Part shown: positions 8,480-17,547 of the stretch, piece after piece
Numbering within the stretch: position 1 is the stretch's first letter
How the letters are laid out: each line of letters opens with the position of its first letter
Assembly: GCF_032461945.1 (NCBI RefSeq)
Contig: NZ_JAWCUD010000007.1
Coordinates: forward strand, 62,001 to 126,000
Length of the DNA stretch: 64,000 bases
Direction: 5' to 3'
Source of the DNA: Paenibacillus_E violae
GTDB taxonomy: Bacteria; Bacillota; Bacilli; Paenibacillales; NBRC-103111
Notes under the pieces: model-generated
Databases searched by the model: none
What the model saw: the letters and a program-made list of their open reading frames with translations, nothing else
Told to the model about the DNA's origin: nothing
Translations under genes and position numbers: made by a program

Positions 8480-9796
8480 TTATAAGCGAGCCAGCGCTCG
8501 ATCGACAGCCGCTAAAGTCTCTTCCACTTCCTGTACCCCATGTGCAGCAGAAAGGTACCACAGTCCGTTCGATCGAACCAGCACACCCTCCTCCAGCATA
8601 TAACCCGAAAACTCGGTATACTTCGTCGCATCCCGCTTCGTGAAAGAAGCGAAATCGTCTACTTTCGGCTCCTGCGTAAACATCATATGGAAGACTGGCC
8701 CAATGTGGTTGATGACGCCTGGCATCGCACGTTTCGCGAGTAAGCTGCGAATTCCTTCGACCAGCTTGCTTGCGTTTGCTTCCATTTTCGCAAAAACCGC
8801 TCCCTCCTCCTGCGACAGTTCCGCAATGGTCGCCAAAGCGGCAGCTGTTGCAACACCATTCCCGTTCAACGTCCCCAGATGGCTGACCGTCCCGTTCTCA
8901 ATGAGCGCCATGATTTCCTTCCTGCCGGCCACGGCACTAATGGCAATCCCTCCGCCCAACGCTTTGCCGATCGTGACCAAATCCGGTTTCAGCCCGAACC
9001 GCCCATGCGCCCCGCTAAGGCCAAGCCGGAAACCGGTAATCACTTCGTCCAGGATCATCACGATGCCGAGCTCTTTGGTCAGCTCCTGCATGCGCTCCAG
9101 ATAACCCGGCTTCGGCAGCACGCAGCCCGAATTGCACATCACGGGCTCGGAAATGACCGCCGCAATGTCATCCTTATGCTCGCGGAGCGCAGCTTCCAGC
9201 AGAGCAGCATCGTTCCATGGCAGCAGAATAATTTCCTCCAGCGCCAACTCGCTCTGCCCGCCGGTGCCTGCGACAATCGGCTTATCCTCCGCCAGGCCGG
9301 CTGCTGTATCGGACTTGCGCATATCCGAGCTTGGGAACGAGGTGAAAATCGTATCTGACCACCCGTGATAATGGCCGTGAAAGCGGACGATTTTGCGTTT
9401 GCCTGTGTGCGCCCTAGCTAAACGGAGCGCCAGCATGACCGCTTCTGTGCCTGACCCGCTTAACGCCACCTTGTCCGCGCAAGGTAAAATCTCCGTCAAT
9501 CGGCGGGCTAACGCGATCTCTCCCTCATGCTGAAGTCCGAAGGTAATCCCGCGCTGCATGGCTTCATAGACACGTAAAGCAGTTGCTTCGTGTGCATGGC
9601 CTAGAATCAAGGGTCCATAGCCGAGCAAGTAATCAATAAACTCGTTGCCGTCCACATCTTGAATTCTCGGACCTGATCCTGCAACTGCGAACAAAGGTGT
9701 AGGTTTCATCGCGCTTCTTAAGGAGCTTGCCACTCCGCCAGCCAAGTAAGCCTGTGATTCCGTATATTTTTGCCTCGAATTCTCAACCTGCTTCAT
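8480..9796 (-). CDS. Class III aminotransferase (glutamate-1-semialdehyde aminomutase-like)
   Basis: The 438-residue fold type I PLP enzyme contains GSGTEAVMLALRLAR near 115, FHGHYHGWSD, the cofactor-binding Asp in MILDEVITGFR near 250, and the Schiff-base Lys in TIGKALGGG near 280. These are the hallmarks of the HemL-like class III family. Because it is embedded in a catabolic operon it probably transaminates an amino acid or amino sugar intermediate rather than making 5-aminolevulinate. GGGAGG is correctly spaced before the ATG. It is 23 bp after the M81 gene. Confidence 0.9.
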   Translation of the reverse strand: MKQVENSRQKYTESQAYLAGGVASSLRSAMKPTPLFAVAGSGPRIQDVDGNEFIDYLLGYGPLILGHAHEATALRVYEAMQRGITFGLQHEGEIALARRLTEILPCADKVALSGSGTEAVMLALRLARAHTGKRKIVRFHGHYHGWSDTIFTSFPSSDMRKSDTAAGLAEDKPIVAGTGGQSELALEEIILLPWNDAALLEAALREHKDDIAAVISEPVMCNSGCVLPKPGYLERMQELTKELGIVMILDEVITGFRLGLSGAHGRFGLKPDLVTIGKALGGGIAISAVAGRKEIMALIENGTVSHLGTLNGNGVATAAALATIAELSQEEGAVFAKMEANASKLVEGIRSLLAKRAMPGVINHIGPVFHMMFTQEPKVDDFASFTKRDATKYTEFSGYMLEEGVLVRSNGLWYLSAAHGVQEVEETLAAVDRALARL

Positions 9797-9819
9797 CGTG
9801 AATCCTCCCTATTCATGGC

Positions 9820-11316
9820 TTACTCATACGTTCCGAACCTAGGGGTCGGCGTCTCATCAAACGGATAAACAGGGCGCAGGACCCGATGATAGTCAAAATG
9901 CGCCAGATTCGCGTTGCAGCACCCCGGTGAATCCACGTTAATGACATGCTTGGCGAACGATCCGAAAGCCGTCTGCCAAGCGAGCGCCGACTTGGCTACA
10001 ATAATGTGATAATCAGCCGGCCATAAACCGACGGAGCGTACATGACCAACGTCCCACGGGGCTACCCGCTTTTCCGTCAATATAACCGTCAGCTGTCCGC
10101 ATTCGACGACAGCCGTTAAGCCCATTTCTGCGCGCTGCCCTGTCATATAAGGCCCGACATGCCGATAATGCCCGTCAAACAGCAGCCGGACTTTCCCCTT
10201 AATCCGGACCGGCTTGCCGTGCAGCGTATCGCTTTTCCCGCCGACCCAGCCTTCGAACGTGCCTCCGATGCCGGCCTGCTCAGCAGCTTCCACCGCTTCT
10301 TGGTCGCGGATCACAATCAAAGCTTTTTGCGGCGAGTCTACCAGCTCCGCTAATACATGGGTCGCATCAGCTGGAGCGCCTCCCCCAACATTATCGGAAC
10401 CTTCCGCGATAATGACGGGTCCTTCCGGCTGGGCGAGAGCTTCAGCTACTGCTTCACGCGGTGTCAGACAGGAAACATTAAACGACGCTTTATGGTCGAT
10501 AGCCATTTGCGCAAGTTCCGAAGCGCATCGATTCGCCAGGTCTGGATCACCGTCTGTCGTCACAACAAACGACATGCCTGCATCCGGCACATCGCTGTAG
10601 GGGAAGCCTCCCGCCACCGTTACGTTTAGCACGCCAGGGATGCGCTCCATGCTGAACGCAAGCTCCATGAGCTGCTTCATGCTGCCCTTATCGGTCAACA
10701 TGCCCTGCGGCACAACCAGCATTCCCGTATGCGCCAACGCCCTTACTGGACGAATATCCCCTCGGATTTTACGAATCAGCAAATCAACTGCCTCGACAGC
10801 TCGTTCGTACATATCCACATGCGGGTAGGTATCGTACCCGACGATCAGATCAGCATGGCGTACCATGTCCTGACTTATATTGCCGTGCAAATCAAGCGTC
10901 ATGGCGATCGGAAACTCCGGCCCCAGTTTCGCTCGAAGACGCTTAAGGCATTCGCCTTCATAATCCGGATATGGCTCAGCTACCATGGCACCGTGCAGGA
11001 TGACAACAAGTCCTGCCGCTCTGCTGTCGATACTGTCCACAAGTTCATTGATGAGCGCATCTCCTGCGGCTGCCTCCACCATTCCGCTTGGCGTTGCCGC
11101 TGCATACAGGCCTGGAATTAATTCGACGCCATGGCTCGCTGCCGCTGCGATGACCCCGCCCATGGAGGTCCTTGTTCCCGCATACCGTGCGGTAAATGCC
11201 TCCAAGCCAACTGTCCACTGATCGCGAAAATGGGACAGATCCGTTATGCCCGGCGCGAACGTATTCGTCTCATGCAAAATACCGGCTACCGCAATCCGCA
11301 GTTGACGATTACTCAT
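9820..11316 (-). CDS. M81 family metallopeptidase-like hydrolase (MlrC-like)
   Basis: The 498-residue protein shows the M81 N-terminal signatures ETNTFAPG near residue 20, LHGAMVAE, LDLHGNIS and YDTYPHVDMYERA, which supply the Asp and His metal ligands. The MlrC C-terminal motif is present as SDNVGGGAPADATH. MlrC itself finishes microcystin degradation; most homologs are of unknown substrate and occur in catabolic operons. A longer frame starts at 11364, but the ATG at 11316 has GGAG upstream and overlaps the RidA stop by only 8 bp, a sign of translational coupling. Hydrolysis of an amide of an unusual amino acid is the best guess. Confidence 0.88.
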   Translation of the reverse strand: MSNRQLRIAVAGILHETNTFAPGITDLSHFRDQWTVGLEAFTARYAGTRTSMGGVIAAAASHGVELIPGLYAAATPSGMVEAAAGDALINELVDSIDSRAAGLVVILHGAMVAEPYPDYEGECLKRLRAKLGPEFPIAMTLDLHGNISQDMVRHADLIVGYDTYPHVDMYERAVEAVDLLIRKIRGDIRPVRALAHTGMLVVPQGMLTDKGSMKQLMELAFSMERIPGVLNVTVAGGFPYSDVPDAGMSFVVTTDGDPDLANRCASELAQMAIDHKASFNVSCLTPREAVAEALAQPEGPVIIAEGSDNVGGGAPADATHVLAELVDSPQKALIVIRDQEAVEAAEQAGIGGTFEGWVGGKSDTLHGKPVRIKGKVRLLFDGHYRHVGPYMTGQRAEMGLTAVVECGQLTVILTEKRVAPWDVGHVRSVGLWPADYHIIVAKSALAWQTAFGSFAKHVINVDSPGCCNANLAHFDYHRVLRPVYPFDETPTPRFGTYE

Positions 11317-11713
11317 TTTCACGGCTTTCTCCGCGACGAGAAGCTGCGTAAGCGATGGCGTCAATCTCCACTAAATAGCTGCCGATGGAGCATCCGATCG
11401 AGGTTCTGGTAGGGAAAGGCTTCTTCATGACGTTCTCATAAGCCCTGTTGTAACCTGGAAAATCTTCCTGTCTGGAAAGGAAGGCATTGATTTTCACAAT
11501 ATGATCAAGCGAAAGACCAGCCGCCTCCAGAATGGTCTCAATATTGCGCAGGCATTGAACGGTTTGTTCCTCAATTGTTTCGCCTACGACTTCACAGGTA
11601 GCGGGATCCACGCCGACTTGACCCGACACATAGACAAAATCGCCGGCTCGGAGCGCTTGGGAAAATGGAAGTGGAAATTCAGGCGCAAGGTTCGTATGAA
11701 TAGGCTGTGACAT
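11309..11713 (-). CDS. RidA/YjgF family protein
   Basis: This 134-residue protein has the RidA pattern: YVSGQVGVDP near 30, QTVQCLRNIETILEAAG, the active-site Arg in PTRTSIG and Glu in YLVEIDAIA near the end. RidA proteins hydrolyse reactive enamine/imine products of PLP enzymes. Its place between a PLP lyase-type gene and an M81 hydrolase, with a PLP aminotransferase downstream, fits that role. The ATG at 11713 has AAGGAG 10 bases upstream; the alternative at 11722 would be on top of the ribosome site. Confidence 0.92.
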   Translation of the reverse strand: MSQPIHTNLAPEFPLPFSQALRAGDFVYVSGQVGVDPATCEVVGETIEEQTVQCLRNIETILEAAGLSLDHIVKINAFLSRQEDFPGYNRAYENVMKKPFPTRTSIGCSIGSYLVEIDAIAYAASRRGESRENE

Positions 11714-11757
11714 ACGTATCATTCTCCTTCATATGGCTATTTCAATGTGCGTTCATG

Positions 11758-12858
11758 CTATTTCACTTTGCCTCTTGCATCTACCGTGATGATTCGCTCC
11801 AGCTGACCATTCCGCACGCCCAACAGCTGATTATGCAAATTGGTAACAGCGCAGCAATGATTCGGGATGATGGCTACCACGTCACCAATTTGTAAATGAG
11901 CCCCCTCCGGAACGGACAAAATACCATGCTCCTCGCTGAGCCTCTCCACGAAAATATCAGGGAATTCCGTGATCATCCCGAAGCCTTTGCGATGTGCGCT
12001 GCTGTCATTCGACAGCGTCTTTGAGCCGGCATCGATGATCACGGTGCCGGGTCTCGGTGTGCTGACAACCATCGCATAGATGCGCATGGCGCATTCCTCT
12101 TCGCCGATCAGCCCCGTGTACAGCTGGGAGCCGTCGCCGAATACGTAAGCGCCGGGACGAATCTCGGTGACACCGCTGCCTGCGAGTGCGCCAATGAACT
12201 TTGACGTCGGGGTTGAACCGACACTAATGTCGGGCACATCAACGCCAAGCCTCCTCAGTGCACGCTGCGATTCCAGCAGCGCTTCCGCCTCGGCCAAGGC
12301 GACTTCCAGACAATCGTCGGCACGGCTCTTACTGTACGCTTGACCAGCATGCGTCATTAAGGCGGCGAGCCGGATGCCAGGCAGCTTCGCTATTTCTGCC
12401 GCCAGCTCGGCCGTCTCTTGCCCAGGCTCTTTCCCACAGCGGTTCAAGCCGCTGTTGACATCCAAATAAAGCGGAACCCGCAGCTTCAGCTGTTCCCCTA
12501 GCTCCGACAAACCTCTGGCTACTTCATAGCTGTCTACACTGACTGATACCTTGACTTGCTGCAGCAGTCGCCCGAGTCGTTCGAGCTTGAGGCGCCCAAC
12601 AATGGGATAGGCGATCAGGATATCGTCTACCCCACCGCTCGCCATAACCTCGGCTTCGCCTAGCTTGGCTACGGTTATGCCTGAAGCCCCGTGCCGCAGC
12701 TGCTCCTGCGCGATCCAAATGCTCTTATGCGTCTTTGTATGCGGCCTCAAGCGTACGGCTGCATGGGAAGCTAATGCCGCAGTACGTCTCAGATTGGCAT
12801 CCAGCCGATCCAAATCAATCACAATTGCCGGTGTATCCATGTTCTCCTCGAATTGCAT
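11758..12858 (-). CDS. D-threonine aldolase / D-serine dehydratase-like PLP enzyme (DSD1 family)
   Basis: The 366-residue fold type III PLP protein starts MDTPAIVIDLDRLDANLR at residue 7, has the PLP Lys in RPHTKTHKS near 45, barrel motifs such as VSVDSYEVA and LDVNSGLNRCG, and a C-terminal metal site of the form PNHCC (His and Cys two apart) like D-serine dehydratase and D-threonine aldolase. Both enzymes act on D-hydroxy amino acids. ATGs at 12858 and 12840 both have imperfectly spaced purine-rich sites, so the start is uncertain by six residues. It is the second gene of the operon. Confidence 0.88.
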   Translation of the reverse strand: MQFEENMDTPAIVIDLDRLDANLRRTAALASHAAVRLRPHTKTHKSIWIAQEQLRHGASGITVAKLGEAEVMASGGVDDILIAYPIVGRLKLERLGRLLQQVKVSVSVDSYEVARGLSELGEQLKLRVPLYLDVNSGLNRCGKEPGQETAELAAEIAKLPGIRLAALMTHAGQAYSKSRADDCLEVALAEAEALLESQRALRRLGVDVPDISVGSTPTSKFIGALAGSGVTEIRPGAYVFGDGSQLYTGLIGEEECAMRIYAMVVSTPRPGTVIIDAGSKTLSNDSSAHRKGFGMITEFPDIFVERLSEEHGILSVPEGAHLQIGDVVAIIPNHCCAVTNLHNQLLGVRNGQLERIITVDARGKVK

Positions 12859-12877
12859 TCCTTCACCGCCTTTTTCC

Positions 12878-14032
12878 CTAGAGATTTACGGTTTGGCCAT
12901 GGAAAATAACCTGTTGAATACGGATTTCCTCATCTACTAGAAGAAGATTAGCCCGCTTGCCTGCTGCGATGCTCCCCATCTGATCCTCCATGTGAATGAC
13001 CTTTGCCGGATTGAGGGAAGCCATCCGAAAAGCATCCACCATGCCGATTCCCGCATGCACCATCATATTGCGCACGGCTTTGTCCATCGTCAGCCGGCTT
13101 CCGGCCAAATGACCGAGATGATTCCAATTCACATCGGACGAATCTCCCGTGTCAACGCCGGCATCCGGCATCGCATCCGTAATAATGATGACACGATCCG
13201 TTCCTTTTGTTTTGTGAATCAGCTTCAGCATCAAAGGGCGAACGTGAATACCCTCGCTGTCAGGAATCACTTCGGCGTAAATATCGTCATGAACAAGAAC
13301 AGCCTCATCGACACCAACTTCACGCGTCCCCCCATAACGGGATGGTGAAGGGGTTACGCCCGAAGCATTTGTGCAGTGACAACCGATTCTCAGACCCTGA
13401 GGGACAAAACGGAATATTTGCTCCGCAGTCGCCTCGGAGTGACCGACAGACAAGGAAATATTGTATTTGGCCGCTTCGGTTACAAAAGCATCCTGACCAT
13501 CGAGTTCAGGCGCCAGCGTCCAAATCTTGATCCGATCACCGGCTACCCTCAGTATCTCACCATATTCCTGCGGATCAACCGGACGGATCGGGGATGTGAT
13601 GGCTCCGTATTTTTTATTAATATACGGCCCCTCCATATGTATGCCCACGATTGCTTCCACAAAAGGCTGACTCGACTCCATCGTCGCCAGAATAGTTTGC
13701 AGTCCATCCCGCACTTGCTCCCGACTCTCGTTGTATGTAAAAGTAGGAAGAATCGCTGTCGTCCCATGCTTCAGGTGGCTAAGAGCAAATTCATAGGGCT
13801 GTTCCCACGACCACACCCCGCCTCCGCCATGGCAATGGATATCGACAAAGCCGGGAGCGATATACGCTCCTTTCGCATCCAGCACCTCACTCCCCAACGG
13901 CACTTCCATGCTGCCCTCTTCTCCTACACCGACGATCCACCCGTTCTCAATAAGAACAAGTCCATTCGGGATCAACCTGTCTGCTGTCACAATGGTGCCG
14001 TTTTGAATCACGCTACTGCCTTTTGCCGACAT
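12878..14032 (-). CDS. N-acetylglucosamine-6-phosphate deacetylase family amidohydrolase
   Basis: The 384-residue amidohydrolase has the HxH metal motif in VDIHCHGGGG near 55, IHMEGPYINKKYGA with the metal Glu, VGHSEAT, and the catalytic Asp in IITDAMPDAG. The NagA motif THLFNAM is changed to CHCTNAS, so it is a diverged member. NagA releases acetate from GlcNAc-6-phosphate. No phosphotransferase gene is near, so the substrate may be a different N-acyl compound. The ATG at 14032 has GAGGGGTG upstream and is chosen over the longer frame from 14086, which would begin inside the promoter and IclR operator. It is first in the 11-gene operon. Confidence 0.85.
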   Translation of the reverse strand: MSAKGSSVIQNGTIVTADRLIPNGLVLIENGWIVGVGEEGSMEVPLGSEVLDAKGAYIAPGFVDIHCHGGGGVWSWEQPYEFALSHLKHGTTAILPTFTYNESREQVRDGLQTILATMESSQPFVEAIVGIHMEGPYINKKYGAITSPIRPVDPQEYGEILRVAGDRIKIWTLAPELDGQDAFVTEAAKYNISLSVGHSEATAEQIFRFVPQGLRIGCHCTNASGVTPSPSRYGGTREVGVDEAVLVHDDIYAEVIPDSEGIHVRPLMLKLIHKTKGTDRVIIITDAMPDAGVDTGDSSDVNWNHLGHLAGSRLTMDKAVRNMMVHAGIGMVDAFRMASLNPAKVIHMEDQMGSIAAGKRANLLLVDEEIRIQQVIFHGQTVNL

Positions 14033-14054
14033 CCAGCCACCCCTCATCTTAAAT

Positions 14055-14082
14055 TGAAACCACAGTTTCACTGATGAGTATA
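14055..14082 (-). promoter_or_regulatory. Promoter -10 and IclR-like operator of the 11-gene operon
   Basis: On the minus strand TATACT (14082-14077) is a good -10 box, with only a weak -35 about 17 bp upstream. Immediately downstream lies the perfect inverted repeat TGAAAC-TGTG-GTTTCA (14070-14055), covering the transcription start. TGAAAC half-sites in inverted orientation are typical of KdgR-type IclR operators, and an IclR gene is in the operon. Assignment is by sequence resemblance. Confidence 0.6.
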
Positions 14083-14504
14083 GCAACTCACCAATGGGCC
14101 TAAAAGATTAAAAAACTCAGATTGCACCCACCTAAGAAAAGTAACCATTACATCGTTGGAAGCGCATACAAATATAGCGGAACCAATAAAATTCTACTAT
14201 GATCAGAGGAATTTAACCTTTTCTGCGCAGCCCCACACATGCTATAAATAACGCCGATTACTACATCTAATTCCCTTAACTTTCCCCCTTTTCGTCCAAC
14301 CAGCTGGATTTTCTACCGTTAATATTCACAAAACTAGGGGATTTCGCCCGGCTTCTAATAATTTAGCTGGAGCTTCTCCTGCTATCCCGCTCCCAGCCAC
14401 TGAGCCGCATAGATTAGCAGTATATTTTCCATTTACCCCATCCTCATAAATAGAACTCCTACTCATAAGCTATATACATCTCTGCAGATTGGATGTGACC
14501 TGTT
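14083..14504. other. Intergenic region upstream of the catabolic operon
   Basis: About 420 bp of AT-rich sequence between the divergent operon promoter and the decayed GMC oxidoreductase. I see no open frame with a ribosome site, no terminator and no clear rightward promoter. It could hold remnants of the promoter of the decayed gene. Confidence 0.35.
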
Positions 14505-15718
14505 ATGGATTCCTATACGGCACAAACAAAAAGAATGATCCACCTTCCCATCGCTGCCCCTCAGCCTCCCGAAACCGATCTCAAACAGTGGATTCCATTA
14601 ACTTCATTAGAACAAATGTCAGAAACCGTATACGACGTGCTTATTGTTGGTGCCGGGGCGGCAGGTCCTGCCGTTCTTTGGAGGTTATGCCAGCAATGGG
14701 TGGCAAATCCCAACCCGAATACCCGGGGGCCTCTCAAGTTTTCGCACTAGGAGGCAAAACCTTATTCTGGTCAACGGCTTCGCCCCGTATGGATCCCAGC
14801 GACATGCAGGAATGGCCGATTTCCTACGAAGAATTGACCCCTTACTATAATATTGCTGAGCGGATCATGAATGTCTCCAAAGGATATACGCAAGATTCCA
14901 CGCTTACAACGATCATGCTCGACATCCTTAGAGGAAGCGGTTTTCCTGAAGTTACAGAGCTCCCCACAGCCGTTGATCTTTCGGCAACGAAGTTTGGTCA
15001 GGTCCACTCCAACGCTTTATTCAGTTCCATTGCCTTTCTGGGTTCAGCTTTAAATCTAAGACCTTTTGATTTAGCTGTTAATGCTAGAGCTGTTCAAATC
15101 TTATCAGAAAATGGAAGCGCAACAGGTCTGCGGGTAATGACTCCCGATAAGAAATCTTATCACATCCGGGCAAAAACCATTGTCGTGTCCGCAAGTACTT
15201 GGGAAACCCCGCGCCTTCTCTTGCATTCCGGCATTCAAGGAAAGGCGATCGGTCATTATTTAAATGAACCACTCCAAAAACGTTGCCACCGTTAAAATTG
15301 ATCGCAGCTACTTCCCCGAAGTATTGGGAACGCTTCTTATTTGGAAGCCTCGAACTGCTGTTCAGCCCTATCAAATGATCATTTATGGTCCGGATCTAGA
15401 GAGATATCTGTGGTACCCGGTTTTTGAAAATAAAGAAATCCTGCCGGAATTTGATATCGGAATTGAAACTTTGGGGGTTGTAGAGCCGCAGTTTGAAAAT
15501 TATATCTCTCTAAACCACTCGAAATGGGGAGCTGCCGCATGGGCAATGATCCCTCTACTTCGGCTACCAATTTCTATGGCCGTGTACATGGCATGTCGAA
15601 CCTCTATGTGGCCGACAATAGTGTTATCCCCTACAGCGGTGCCGCCAATCCTACATTGACGACGGTTGCCTTAGCGATTCGCACGGCAGATCATATCATC
15701 CATCAATTAGCAAAATAA
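14505..15718 (+). pseudogene. Decayed GMC family oxidoreductase
   Basis: Pieces of one protein appear in shifting frames. The FAD loop VYDVLIVGAGAAGPAVLWRL is near 14628-14690. After a frame change and an apparent deletion comes VFALGGKTLFWSTASPRMD with about 180 further residues, in frame to about 15290. The frame changes again at about 15265-15530, and the C-terminal GMC signature MGSCRMGNDPSTSA followed by NLYVADNSVIPYSG and NPTLTTVALAIRTADHI is at 15524-15718. The order matches intact GMC oxidoreductases, but at least three frame changes and internal losses rule out a full product. The stop at 15718 abuts a hairpin. Sequencing error could explain single shifts but not the missing blocks. 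Confidence 0.88.
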
Positions 15719-15744
15719 GCTCTACCGGATAATCCCGGTAGAGC
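15712..15744 (-). terminator. Terminator of the PhyH-SDR-LacI operon
   Basis: A perfect ten-pair stem, GCTCTACCGG with CCGGTAGAGC (15719-15744), is followed leftward by TTATTTT. It begins 6 bp after the LacI-family stop codon and also sits directly after the decayed GMC gene on the other strand. Confidence 0.75.
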
Positions 15745-15750
15745 GTCAGT

Positions 15751-16740
15751 TTATGATACTTCCGTAGAACGCCGAACCATCAGTTCCCCTGAAAAGAAAG
15801 GCGTTTCCGCTGTATTTCCTTCTATCGTATCCAGCAGCAAACGCATAGCAGCTTCGCCGATTTGCGGACGGGGATAATGGATGGCCGTAAGCGGCGGGTC
15901 CGTTTGCGAGGACATCAAGATATCCTCGCAACCAGCCACAGCCAGCTGCTCCGGCACTCGGACACCGGCCTTTCGGCAAGCGGCGAGACAGCCGGCGGCC
16001 ATCAAATCATTGGCGCAGACCAGCGCAGTAAAGAGGGCGGACTGATGAGTCAACGCAGCATACAGCACCCGTTCGGCCGTTTCGAACCTGCCTTCCCCAT
16101 CCAATAGATCCTCCGAATGCCACGTGCAGCCTGTATCCCGCAGTGCATGAATGAACGCCTGCAACCTGACTCGATAATGTTGCGACGTATCACCACCACC
16201 CATAAATCCAATCCGGGTATGGCCCTGCTGCTGCAAATGCCGGACTAACTTCACCATCTCAGTTAACCAGTCAACATCTACATAAGGGATTCTCAACTCC
16301 GTCCCCTCCGGCTTCAAAACAGAGACAATCGGTATATCAAGTCTCTGAAAATGCGCCACCACCTGCGGTTTCAGCGACTGCCCGAGCAGTAAAATCCCAT
16401 CCACTCTGCCCATGAACAAGCCCTTGAGCTCATCTTCTTCCTCTTGTTTATAGGTTTGGAAAAATACAAAGTACCCTCTGTCTTTCGCATGCTGCTCGAT
16501 ATTAATCAACAGACCCGCCTCGAAAGGGTTTCCGAGGTAGTTGATCAGCACGGCAATCTGCCGCGATTTTTTCGTTTTCAGGCTTTGCGCTAATAAATTC
16601 GGTCGATAGCCAAGCTCGCGAATAGCTTCCAGCACTTTCTGCTTCGTCTCTTCCTTCACAATCTCCCGATTATTCAACACATAAGAAACGACCGCAGAGG
16701 ATACTCCTGCGCGGTCGGCTACATCCTTCCTAGTTACCAT
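15751..16740 (-). CDS. LacI family transcriptional regulator
   Basis: The 329-residue protein opens with the LacI helix-turn-helix MVTRKDVADRAGVSSAVVSY and hinge helix NLLAQSLKTKKS, followed by a periplasmic-binding-type effector domain (IAVLINYLGNPFEAGLL, VDGILLLG, GFMGGGDTSQHYRVR). It ends the operon with the dioxygenase and SDR genes. The 16-bp palindrome ATTTACAC/GTGTAAAT at 18428-18443 has the central CG of LacI-family operators and is the likely autoregulatory site. The effector is probably a sugar-like compound. Confidence 0.93.
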   Translation of the reverse strand: MVTRKDVADRAGVSSAVVSYVLNNREIVKEETKQKVLEAIRELGYRPNLLAQSLKTKKSRQIAVLINYLGNPFEAGLLINIEQHAKDRGYFVFFQTYKQEEEDELKGLFMGRVDGILLLGQSLKPQVVAHFQRLDIPIVSVLKPEGTELRIPYVDVDWLTEMVKLVRHLQQQGHTRIGFMGGGDTSQHYRVRLQAFIHALRDTGCTWHSEDLLDGEGRFETAERVLYAALTHQSALFTALVCANDLMAAGCLAACRKAGVRVPEQLAVAGCEDILMSSQTDPPLTAIHYPRPQIGEAAMRLLLDTIEGNTAETPFFSGELMVRRSTEVS

Positions 16741-16764
16741 TCGCTTTCACCCTAACAACCGTTA

Positions 16765-17523
16765 TTAAATCCCAAACGTATTGCCCCCGTTAACCGAGAG
16801 ACATTGCCCGGTAACAAAGCCTGCCTCCGGCGATGCCAAGAAAACCACAGCATTTGCAATATCTGCAGGCTCGCCGACTCGCCCTAGCGGTACACCGGCT
16901 TGATAACCTTCCGTGCTGACTCCCTCATGCCGCTCCACAGGTATCCAACCTGGTGCGATCAAATTGACCCGGATACCGTGAGGTCCCAGCTCGCTAGCCC
17001 ATGATCGCGTCATCCCCACCATGGATGACTTGGCTGTTACATAGCTGGAGAAGTTGGCATTGCCAATTTGCACGACTTCGCTGCCGATATGAATAATGCT
17101 TCCTTCTCTCTTCAATTTCATCCCCGGAAGCACCGCTTTCGCAAGCAGCAAGGGGGCTTTCACGAAAAACTCCAGCTGGTCCAAGTAAGTCTGCCAGGTA
17201 CTCTCTTCAATCGAAAGCATCGGTTGAGGGCCTGTCGCGTTGTTGACCAGAATATCAATATTCCTGCCAAAATGCTGCTCCACTCGCGCAACAAGCTCGT
17301 TAACTTCCTCTTCGCTTGTGATATCAGCGCGAAAAGCCGTGGCACTGCCTCCAGTGGCAGTAATCAGCCGAACCGTCTCCTCCGCATCCTGAGTGCTATA
17401 CGCATAGTTGACTGCGACATTCGCTCCCGCTGCCGCAAGCGCAGCTGCGATATGACGCCCTAGTCCGCGTGATGCTCCGGTAACAAGCGCGATTTTTCCC
17501 TCTAACCTTGTTGATGAACCCAA
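16765..17523 (-). CDS. SDR family oxidoreductase (FabG-like)
   Basis: This classical SDR has VTGASRGLG near residues 13-21, NNATGPQP in place of NNAG, catalytic Ser in HIGSEVV and Tyr-Lys in SYVTAKSS, and ends SPEAGFVTGQCLSVNGG. The 252-residue form starts with TTG at 17523, which has AGAGGTGG 5 bases upstream; a longer frame starts at 17541 with no comparable site. It is 24 bp after the PhyH gene, so it probably oxidises or reduces the hydroxylation product or substrate. Confidence 0.87.
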   Translation of the reverse strand: MGSSTRLEGKIALVTGASRGLGRHIAAALAAAGANVAVNYAYSTQDAEETVRLITATGGSATAFRADITSEEEVNELVARVEQHFGRNIDILVNNATGPQPMLSIEESTWQTYLDQLEFFVKAPLLLAKAVLPGMKLKREGSIIHIGSEVVQIGNANFSSYVTAKSSMVGMTRSWASELGPHGIRVNLIAPGWIPVERHEGVSTEGYQAGVPLGRVGEPADIANAVVFLASPEAGFVTGQCLSVNGGNTFGI

Positions 17524-17547
17524 GATATCCACCTCTTCCAAGTGAGC

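Noticed and set aside
14505..15718. Programmed frameshifting in the GMC gene.
   Set aside because: Several shifts in both directions plus missing conserved blocks indicate decay, and no slippery site with structure is evident.
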